From: Saccharopolyspora kobensis
GTDB taxonomy: Bacteria; Actinomycetota; Actinomycetes; Mycobacteriales; Pseudonocardiaceae
Length of the DNA stretch: 64,000 bases
Direction of reading: 5' to 3'
NCBI RefSeq assembly: GCF_900108315.1
Contig: NZ_FNVB01000006.1
Location: 392,180 to 456,179 of the forward strand
In this document: positions 57,720 through 64,000 of the stretch, one piece after another
Numbering within the stretch: position 1 is the first letter of the stretch
Layout: each line of letters starts with the position of its first letter
Translations under genes and position numbers: made by a program
The notes under the pieces: generated by a model
What the model was told of the DNA's origin: nothing
The model's input: only the letters and a program-made list of their open reading frames with translations
The model's database searches: none

Positions 57720-60584
57720 ATGAGTGGCCAGGCAGAGACCTCGACCGAAGAGGTTCCGCAGCACCGCTACACCGCGGAGACGGCGGTCGAGATCGAGCAG
57801 CGGTGGCAGCAGCGGTGGGAGGAGCGCGGCACCTTCCACGCGCCCAACCCCGCCGGGGCGCTCAAGGGTGACGTGCCCGAGGACAAGCTGTTCATCCAGG
57901 ACATGTTCCCCTACCCCTCGGGCGCCGGGCTGCACGTCGGGCACCCGCTGGGCTTCATCGGCACCGACGTCTACGCCCGCTTCCACCGGATGCTGGGCCA
58001 CAACGTGCTGCACACCATGGGCTTCGACTCCTTCGGCCTGCCCGCCGAGCAGTACGCGGTGCAGACCGGCACCCACCCGCGGACCACCACCGAGCAGAAC
58101 ATCGAGCGCTACCTGGGCCAGATCCGCCGCCTGGGCCTGGGCCACGACGAGCGCCGCCGGATCGCCACCACCGACATCGAGTTCTACCGCTGGACGCAGT
58201 GGATCTTCCTGCAGATCTTCAACGCCTGGTACGACACCGAGGCGGGCCGGGCGCGGCCGATCGGCGAGCTGGAGGAGCAGTTCGCCAACGGCGAGCGCGC
58301 GACCCCGGACGGCCGCCCGTGGGCCGAGCTGACCCGCGCCGAGCAGCGCGAGATCATCGACTCGCACCGGCTGGCCTACGTCTCCGAGGCGCCGGTCAAC
58401 TGGGCGCCGGGCCTGGGCACCGTGGTGGCCAACGAGGAGGTCACCGCCGACGGCCTGACCGAGCGCGGCAACTTCCCGGTGTTCCGCCGCAACCTGAAGC
58501 AGTGGATGATGCGGATCACCGCCTACGCCGACCGCCTGGTCGACGACCTGGACCGGCTGGACTGGTCGGAGCAGGTCAAGACCATGCAGCGGAACTGGAT
58601 CGGCCGCTCGCAGGGCGCGAACGTGGTGTTCCCGCTGGACGGCTCGGCGCAGCGCGTCGAGGTCTTCACCACCCGCCCGGACACGCTGTTCGGCGTGACC
58701 TACCTGGTGCTGGCCCCGGAGCACCCGCTGGTCGACGAGCTGACCGCGGCGGCGTGGCCGGAGGGCGCGGACGACCGCTGGACCGGTGGCGCGGCCACCC
58801 CGGCGGAGGCCGTCGCGCAGTACCGGCGCGCCGCGTCGATGAAGTCCGACCTGGACCGCCAGGAGAACCGGGAGAAGACCGGCGTCTTCACCGGGGCCTG
58901 GGCCACCAACCCGGTCAACGGCGAGCAGATCCCGGTGTTCATCGCCGACTACGTGCTGATGGGCTACGGCACCGGCGCGATCATGGCGGTGCCCGGCGAG
59001 GACACCCGCGACCACGAGTTCGCCGAGGTCTTCGGGCTGCCGATCATCCGCACCGTGCAGCCGCCCGCCGACTTCGACGGCGGCGCCTACACCGGCTCCG
59101 GCCCGCGGATCAACTCCGCCAACCCGGAGATCGGGCTGGACCTCAACGGCCTGGACCTGGACGACGCCAAGAAGGCGATCATCAGCTGGCTGGAGGAGCA
59201 CGGCCACGGCCGCGGCACCGTGCAGTACAAGCTGCGCGACTGGCTGTTCGCCCGGCAGCGCTACTGGGGCGAGCCGTTCCCGATCGTCTACGGCGAGGAC
59301 GGCCTGCCGCAGGCGCTGCCCGAGGACCAGCTGCCGGTGGTGCTGCCGGAGGTCGAGGACTACTCGCCGCGCACCTTCGACCCGGAGGACGCCGACAGCC
59401 GCCCGGAGCCGCCGCTGGCCAAGGCCACCGAGTGGGCGAACCTGGAGCTGGACCTGGGCGACGGGCTCAAGCACTACCACCGGGACACCAACGTGATGCC
59501 GCAGTGGGCCGGTTCCTGCTGGTACCAGCTGCGCTACATCGACCCGGACAACTCCGAGCGGTTCGTCGACCCGGCCAACGAGCAGTACTGGATGGGCAAG
59601 CGGCCCGAGCTGCACGGCCCGCGCGACCCGGGCGGCGTCGACCTGTACATCGGCGGCATGGAGCACGCGGTCCTGCACCTGCTGTACTCGCGGTTCTGGC
59701 AGAAGGTGCTGTTCGACCTGGGGCACCTGTCGGCGGAGGAGCCGTACCGGCGGCTGTTCAACCAGGGCTACATCCAGGCCTACGCCTACACCGACTCGCG
59801 CGGCGTCTACGTCCCGGCGGAGGAGGTGGAGGAGCGCGACGGCAAGTACTTCTACCAGGGCCAGGAGGTCCGGCGGGAGTACGGGAAGATGGGCAAGAGC
59901 CTGAAGAACTCCGTCTCCCCGGACGAGATGGTCGACAGCTACGGCGCGGACACGCTGCGGCTGTACGAGATGGCGATGGGACCGCTGGACTCCTCGCGGC
60001 CGTGGGCGACCAAGGACGTCGTCGGTTCGCACCGGTTCCTGCAGCGGTTGTGGCGCAACGTCGTCGACGAGAACACCGGTGAGCTGCGGGTGACCGACGA
60101 GGAACCGGACGTCGAGGTGGTGCGCGCGCTGCACAAGACCATCGCCGGGGTCCGCGAGGACTACGCCGAGCTGCGGTTCAACACCGCGGTGGCGAAGCTG
60201 ATCGAGTTCAACAACCGGATCACCAAGACCTACTCGGCCGCGGCGGGCACGCCGCGCTCGGTGGTGGAACCGCTGGTGCTGATGGTCGCGCCGCTGACGC
60301 CGCACCTGGCCGAGGAGCTGTGGTCCCGGCTGGGGCACGCGGAGAGCCTGGCGCACGGGCCGTTCCCGGTGGCCGACGAGCAGTACCTGGTCGAGGACAC
60401 CGCGGAGTACCCGATCCAGGTCAACGGCAAGGTCCGCTCCCGCGTCGTGGTGCCGGCATCGGCGGACCAGGACGCGGTGAAGGCCGCGGCGCTGGCCGAC
60501 GAGAAGATCGTCGCGGCTTTGGACGGCAAGGAACCGCGCAAGGTCATCGTGGTCCCGGGCCGCCTGGTCAACGTCGTCGCTTGA
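57720..60584 (+). CDS. leuS: Leucyl-tRNA synthetase
   Basis: 954 aa class Ia aaRS. HIGH motif as HVGHP near residues 74-78, CP1 editing domain, KMSKS as KMGKS at about 723-727, and C-terminal tRNA-binding region. Charges tRNA-Leu; the leader peptide and terminator imply attenuation by leucine supply. ATG follows GGAAGGACAC. Confidence 0.98.
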   Translation: MSGQAETSTEEVPQHRYTAETAVEIEQRWQQRWEERGTFHAPNPAGALKGDVPEDKLFIQDMFPYPSGAGLHVGHPLGFIGTDVYARFHRMLGHNVLHTMGFDSFGLPAEQYAVQTGTHPRTTTEQNIERYLGQIRRLGLGHDERRRIATTDIEFYRWTQWIFLQIFNAWYDTEAGRARPIGELEEQFANGERATPDGRPWAELTRAEQREIIDSHRLAYVSEAPVNWAPGLGTVVANEEVTADGLTERGNFPVFRRNLKQWMMRITAYADRLVDDLDRLDWSEQVKTMQRNWIGRSQGANVVFPLDGSAQRVEVFTTRPDTLFGVTYLVLAPEHPLVDELTAAAWPEGADDRWTGGAATPAEAVAQYRRAASMKSDLDRQENREKTGVFTGAWATNPVNGEQIPVFIADYVLMGYGTGAIMAVPGEDTRDHEFAEVFGLPIIRTVQPPADFDGGAYTGSGPRINSANPEIGLDLNGLDLDDAKKAIISWLEEHGHGRGTVQYKLRDWLFARQRYWGEPFPIVYGEDGLPQALPEDQLPVVLPEVEDYSPRTFDPEDADSRPEPPLAKATEWANLELDLGDGLKHYHRDTNVMPQWAGSCWYQLRYIDPDNSERFVDPANEQYWMGKRPELHGPRDPGGVDLYIGGMEHAVLHLLYSRFWQKVLFDLGHLSAEEPYRRLFNQGYIQAYAYTDSRGVYVPAEEVEERDGKYFYQGQEVRREYGKMGKSLKNSVSPDEMVDSYGADTLRLYEMAMGPLDSSRPWATKDVVGSHRFLQRLWRNVVDENTGELRVTDEEPDVEVVRALHKTIAGVREDYAELRFNTAVAKLIEFNNRITKTYSAAAGTPRSVVEPLVLMVAPLTPHLAEELWSRLGHAESLAHGPFPVADEQYLVEDTAEYPIQVNGKVRSRVVVPASADQDAVKAAALADEKIVAALDGKEPRKVIVVPGRLVNVVA

Positions 60585-60591
60585 GTTCCGC

Positions 60592-60635
60592 CCGTGAGCG
60601 GTTTGGGGCGCTGTGGCACCCCAAACCGCTCACGG
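60592..60635. terminator. Bidirectional terminator leuS/MerR-PP2C
   Basis: Perfect 17-bp arms CCGTGAGCGGTTTGGGG (60592-60608) and CCCCAAACCGCTCACGG (60619-60635) between convergent genes. Confidence 0.9.
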
Positions 60636-60652
60636 CCTTCGTGCCGCTGACG

Positions 60653-61702
60653 TCAGGCGCGCGCCGCGGTGTCGATGACGACGCAGGCGATGTTGTCGGG
60701 AGCTCCCGCGTCGTGAACCTGCTGCGCGAAGCTGTCGACCGCTTCCTGCGGGTCGGCGGCTGAGCCGAGGACGTCGTGCACGGCCTGTTCGCCCAGCACC
60801 GCGTGCAGACCGTCCGAGCAGAGCAGGTACCGGTCTCCGGCACGCGCTTCGCGCAGGTGCAGGTCCGGTTCCACCGCGCCGCCGCGGACCAGCGCGCGCA
60901 GCAGCTGGGCGCGCTTCGGGTGGGCCGCCGCTTCCTCCGGGGTCAGCCTGCCCTCGTCCACCAGCGACTGCACGAAGGTGTGGTCGTGGGTGATCTGCGT
61001 CAGCTCGCTCCCGCGCAGCAGGTACGCGCGCGAGTCGCCCACGTGCGCCAGGGCGAAGCTCGTCCCCGACCACAGCATGGCCGTCAGCGTGGTGCCCGCG
61101 TGATCCTGCGCGACATCGTCGACGGCCCGCTGCGCTTCGCCCGTCGTGCCGCCCAGCACGCTCAGCAGGTCATCGCCGGGCTCTTCGGCGTCGAGCGGTT
61201 CGAGCGCGGCGAGCGCTGCTCGTCCCGCGCCCTGGTCGCCGAATCCGTCGGCTACCGCGAACAGCCGCGTGCCCGCGAGCACCGCGTCCTCGTTGCTCCG
61301 CCGCACCAACCCGCGGTCTGTGCGGGCGGCGTGGCGCAGTTCCAGCTCCGGCATCCTGGTCATCTCAGCGTCCTTTCTGGACAGTTCCTCGACGAGGGCG
61401 GCGGCCAGTTCGCCGCGAGCCGCGGTTTCGGCCTCGATCTGGCGCCAGTACGAGGAGATCTCCGCGGCCGCGGCCAGCGGTGGCAGGTCGAGCACCACCC
61501 GGATCCTGGCCAGCGGCATGCCGAGCGCGCGCAGCCGCGCGACCAGCTGCGCCGTCGCCAGCTGGGCCGGGACGTAGGTCCGGTAGCCCGTGCGCGGGTC
61601 GACGTGCGCCGGTGGCAGCAGCGCGAGCTCGTCGTAGAGCCGCAGCGCCTTGGGCGTCAGGCCCGACGCGTGCGCGAAATCGCCGATGCTCAGTTCGTCC
61701 AC
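60653..61702 (-). CDS. MerR-type regulator fused to PP2C phosphatase
   Basis: 349 aa. Residues 1-70: MerR helix-turn-helix LSIGDFAHASGLTPKALRLYDELALLPP. Middle: coiled-coil about 80-115. Residues 118-349: PP2C domain with RTDRGLVRRSNEDA, VADGFGDQGAG, DSRAYLLRG, LCSDGLHAVLGE, DNIACVVID. Metal-binding Asp residues present, so active phosphatase is plausible. Unusual fusion; could act as a transcription factor with its own phosphatase or an interacting scaffold. GTG start. Confidence 0.85.
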   Translation of the reverse strand: MDELSIGDFAHASGLTPKALRLYDELALLPPAHVDPRTGYRTYVPAQLATAQLVARLRALGMPLARIRVVLDLPPLAAAAEISSYWRQIEAETAARGELAAALVEELSRKDAEMTRMPELELRHAARTDRGLVRRSNEDAVLAGTRLFAVADGFGDQGAGRAALAALEPLDAEEPGDDLLSVLGGTTGEAQRAVDDVAQDHAGTTLTAMLWSGTSFALAHVGDSRAYLLRGSELTQITHDHTFVQSLVDEGRLTPEEAAAHPKRAQLLRALVRGGAVEPDLHLREARAGDRYLLCSDGLHAVLGEQAVHDVLGSAADPQEAVDSFAQQVHDAGAPDNIACVVIDTAARA

Positions 61703-61741
61703 GATTCCCTCCTCGTGCCGGGTCCGCCGCCCGGTGGCCGG

Positions 61742-61772
61742 ACTCTGCAGCTTTCCCCAAGGTGAAGGTCAA
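61742..61772 (-). promoter_or_regulatory. MerR-type promoter of the MerR-PP2C gene
   Basis: Minus strand: -35 TTGACC (61772-61767), 19-base spacer, -10 CAGAGT (61747-61742). The 19-base spacer is typical of MerR-activated promoters; a CCTT/AAAG partial dyad sits in the spacer. Confidence 0.55.
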
Positions 61773-61806
61773 ACGCGGTCGGCGAGGTAGCTCACATGGC
61801 GGGGTT

Positions 61807-61848
61807 ACTCGTCGGTAACTACGCTTGGAGCAGTCGGTACCGACGAGT
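61807..61848. promoter_or_regulatory. Inverted-repeat operator before the acyl-CoA dehydrogenase
   Basis: ACTCGTCGGTA (61807-61817) and TACCGACGAGT (61838-61848), 11-bp arms; nested GTTAC...GTAAC on the left side resembles operators of TetR-type lipid regulators. Confidence 0.45.
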
Positions 61849-61858
61849 GGAGGCCGCG

Positions 61859-63784
61859 ATGGCATTCGACGCAGGCGAGCTCACGACGCTGCTGGACGGG
61901 CGCTGGGCGCACGTCCGCGACCAGGTCCGGGAGGCGCTGGAGGGCATCGACCTGGCGCCCGCCGACGACCTCGACACCGAGAGCCACCGCGCGCACACCC
62001 TCGAACAGCTGCGCCAGCTGGCCAAGACCGGCGTCCCGGCCCTCGGGTTCCCGACCGCGCACGGCGGCAGCGGCGACACCGGCGGTTCGGTGGTGTCCCT
62101 GGAGATGCTGCCCGGCAACCTGTCGCTGATGGTCAAGTCCGGCGTCCAGTGGGGACTGTTCGGCGGGGCGGTCGTCGCGCTGGGCACCGAGCGCCACCAC
62201 GAGCGCTACCTGCGCGACATCATCAGCCTGGAGCTGCCGGGCTGCTTCGCGATGACCGAGACCGGCCACGGCTCGGACGTGCAGAACCTGCGCACCACCG
62301 CCACCTACGACCCGGAAGCGCAGGAGTTCGTGGTGCACACGCCGCACGAGGCGGCGCGCAAGGAGTACATCGGCAACGCCGCCCGCGACGGCCGCATGGC
62401 GGTGGTCTTCGCGCAGCTGATCACCGGCGGCGAGAGCCACGGCGTGCACGCGCTGCTGGTGCCGATCCGCGACCAGGACGGCAATCCGCTGCCCGGCGTG
62501 GAGATCACCGACTGCGGGCGCAAGGCCGGGCTCAACGGCGTGGACAACGGCCGGATCGTCTTCGACCAGGTCCGCGTGCCGCGCGAGGCGCTGCTCAACC
62601 GCTACGGCGACGTGGCCCCGGACGGCACCTACAGCAGCCCGATCGCCAGCAAGGGCAAGCGTTTCTTCACCATGCTCGGCACCCTCATCCGCGGCCGGGT
62701 CTCGGTGGCGGGCACCGCGGGCAGCGCCGCCAAGCTCGCGCTGGAGATCGCGCTGCGCTACGGCGACGCGCGCCGCCAGTTCGGCCGTCCCGGCACCGAG
62801 GACGAGGTCGTGGTGCTGGACTACCTGGCGCACCAGCGGAAACTGCTGCCCGCGCTGGCCAAGTCCTTCGCCCTGCACTTCGCGCAGGAGGAGCTGGTGT
62901 CGAGCCTGCACGAGGGCTCGGACGACGAGCGGGCGCAGCGCGAGCTGGAATCCCGCGCGGCCGGGCTGAAGGCGATCACCACCTGGCACGCCACCAGCAC
63001 CATCCAGACCTGCCGCGAGGCCTGCGGCGGTGCCGGCTACCTGGCGGAGAACCAGCTGGCGCAGCTGAAGGCCGACACCGACGTCTTCACCACCTTCGAG
63101 GGCGACAACACGGTGCTGCTGCAGCTGGTCGCCAAGGGGCTGCTGACCAACTACAAGGACCAGTTCGACGACCTCGGCACGCTCGGCATGGCCAAGTTCC
63201 TGGCCGACCAGTTCGTCGGCTCGGTGATCGAGCGGACCGCGACGCGCTCGCTGGTGCAGCGGATCATCGATGCCTCGGGCAAGGACGACATCCTCGACCG
63301 CGGCTGGCAGCTCAAGATGTTCGACGACCGCGAGCGCCACGTCCTCGACGGCCTCGGCCGCCGCCTGCGGAAGTCCAACCGCAGCAACGCCTTCGAGGTG
63401 TTCAACAGCGCGCAGGACCACGTGCTGCGCGCGGGCCGGGTGCACGTGGATCGACTGGTGCTGGAGGCGTTCGTCGCGGCGATCGAGCGCTGCCGCGACC
63501 GGAAGACCGCGGCACTGCTGAACAAGGTGTGCGACCTCTACGTGCTCTCCACCATCGAGGAGGACCGGGGCTGGTTCCTCGAGCACGAGCGCATCTCGCC
63601 GCGCCGCTCGAAGGCGATCACCGAGGCGGTCAACGACCTGTGCGCCCAGCTCCGCCCGCACGCGGTCGACCTGGTCACCGCGTTCAACCTCCCGCGCCAG
63701 TGGCTCACCGCCCCGATCGCCACCGGAGCGGAAGCCGACCGCCAGCAGGCCCAGCAAGCCCACGACCGAACCCTCCGCTCGTAA
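61859..63784 (+). CDS. Acyl-CoA dehydrogenase/oxidase family protein
   Basis: 641 aa flavoprotein. Central motif CFAMTETGHGSDVQNLRTTATYD, DCGRKAGLNGVDNGRIVFDQVRVPREALLNRYGDV, GGAGYLAENQL and TFEGDNTVLLQLVAKGLLT. Longer than 380-aa short acyl-CoA dehydrogenases and closer to acyl-CoA oxidase-like length. Probable beta-oxidation of fatty or other acyl-CoA. ATG 61859 after GGAGGCCGCG. Last complete gene of the window. Confidence 0.88.
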   Translation: MAFDAGELTTLLDGRWAHVRDQVREALEGIDLAPADDLDTESHRAHTLEQLRQLAKTGVPALGFPTAHGGSGDTGGSVVSLEMLPGNLSLMVKSGVQWGLFGGAVVALGTERHHERYLRDIISLELPGCFAMTETGHGSDVQNLRTTATYDPEAQEFVVHTPHEAARKEYIGNAARDGRMAVVFAQLITGGESHGVHALLVPIRDQDGNPLPGVEITDCGRKAGLNGVDNGRIVFDQVRVPREALLNRYGDVAPDGTYSSPIASKGKRFFTMLGTLIRGRVSVAGTAGSAAKLALEIALRYGDARRQFGRPGTEDEVVVLDYLAHQRKLLPALAKSFALHFAQEELVSSLHEGSDDERAQRELESRAAGLKAITTWHATSTIQTCREACGGAGYLAENQLAQLKADTDVFTTFEGDNTVLLQLVAKGLLTNYKDQFDDLGTLGMAKFLADQFVGSVIERTATRSLVQRIIDASGKDDILDRGWQLKMFDDRERHVLDGLGRRLRKSNRSNAFEVFNSAQDHVLRAGRVHVDRLVLEAFVAAIERCRDRKTAALLNKVCDLYVLSTIEEDRGWFLEHERISPRRSKAITEAVNDLCAQLRPHAVDLVTAFNLPRQWLTAPIATGAEADRQQAQQAHDRTLRS

Positions 63785-63803
63785 GGCCCGGGCTCGGGGC
63801 GGT

Positions 63804-63847
63804 GCGATTTCAATGGAAATCAGACGTCTGATTTCCATTGAAATCGC
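63804..63847. repeat. 44-base perfect palindrome (paired repeat)
   Basis: Two ATTTCAATGGAAAT/ATTTCCATTGAAAT motifs, centres 24 bases apart, that are reverse complements of each other, so the whole 44 bases (63804-63847) is one perfect palindrome. Each motif alone is imperfect. Confidence 0.9.
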
Positions 63848-63864
63848 CTAGATCCCGACACTCC

Positions 63865-63894
63865 GTCGGCGCGTCGGGCGCCCGACACGCCGAC
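63865..63894. repeat. Hairpin in composite repeat copy 2
   Basis: Arms GTCGGCGCGTCGG (63865-63877) and CCGACACGCCGAC (63882-63894), loop GCGC; same offset as copy 1. Confidence 0.8.
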
Positions 63895-63904
63895 CAGGTG
63901 TGCA

Positions 63905-63942
63905 ACTTCAATTGAAATCTCGGGTGTGATTTCCATTGAAAT
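63905..63942. repeat. Second motif pair of composite repeat copy 2
   Basis: ACTTCAATTGAAAT (63905-63918) and ATTTCCATTGAAAT (63929-63942), centres 24 bases apart. Rest to the window end has no gene. Confidence 0.8.
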
Positions 63943-64000
63943 TGCCGGAGTCTTCCCGCCGGTTGCGCTGGGTGGGGTGTCGGTGGTCGGGGATCAGGTC

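Noticed and set aside
57615-60356. Long open frame on the minus strand across leuS
   Set aside because: Antisense frame typical of GC-rich third-position bias; contains no domain and is fully inside leuS.

Overview
The window is a high-GC actinobacterial chromosome segment that contains the replication origin. Gene content and order follow the conserved origin neighbourhood known from Mycobacterium, inverted here. From left to right: rodA-pbpA-pknA-pknB; a two-gene insert; trpG/pabA; sortase; crgA; PH-domain protein; rhomboid; ppiA; tRNA-Ala and tRNA-Ile; gyrA-gyrB; dciA; recF; gnd; dnaN; oriC; dnaA; rpmH-rnpA-yidD-yidC-jag-rsmG-parA-parB; cwlM; trxA-trxB; sigM with its anti-sigma factor; pseudokinase and murJ; a DUF6049-like protein; a NUDIX hydrolase; pcnA. 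A second block holds yqgE, corA and leuS. GC content, DLW-39, the pknAB/pbpA/rodA cluster and several accessory genes suggest a Pseudonocardiaceae member, perhaps Saccharopolyspora; the genus is an inference.

Layout. Positions 1-6.1 kb encode cell elongation and its PASTA-kinase control. 6.3-8.8 kb holds an accessory pair (vWA/TROVE-like protein plus a probable ARPP-2 protein). 8.8-16.4 kb holds glutamine amidotransferase, sortase, CrgA, membrane proteins, cyclophilin, an SRPBCC protein, an HTH/Clp-N pair with tandem operators, and an aromatic-acid type MFS transporter. 16.9-27.6 kb has two tRNAs flanking a 38-aa gene, then gyrA, gyrB, dciA, recF, gnd and dnaN, all on the minus strand. 27.6-29.0 kb is oriC, with many DnaA boxes, an AT-rich segment and a DnaA-trio-like sequence. 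dnaA is on the minus strand; the RNA-processing, membrane-insertase and segregation genes run rightward to 36.9 kb, with five parS sites between 33.9 and 37.1 kb. 37-53.4 kb is envelope and redox biology: ATP-grasp ligase, aminotransferase, acetyltransferase, CwlM, thioredoxin system, SigM system, MurJ and its pseudokinase. 53.5-64 kb holds yqgE, a VOC protein, corA, an SdpI-like protein, a secreted phytase-like esterase, leuS behind a leucine leader peptide, a MerR-PP2C fusion and an acyl-CoA dehydrogenase.

Genes work together in three themes: replication initiation and fork control (dnaA, dnaN, recF, gyrAB, dciA, parABS); polar growth and peptidoglycan control (rodA, pbpA, pknA/B, crgA, cwlM, murJ plus pseudokinase, sortase); and redox/envelope stress (trxAB, sigM).

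The least expected content is in the non-coding DNA: a family of nested ATTTCAATTGAAAT palindromes in at least six intergenic sites, a composite form of that repeat preserved in two places with identical spacing, a second dispersed intergenic repeat, three hairpin repeats beside dnaA, DnaA-box groups outside oriC, and a probable leucine-attenuator in front of leuS. No insertion sequence, prophage or CRISPR array was seen.
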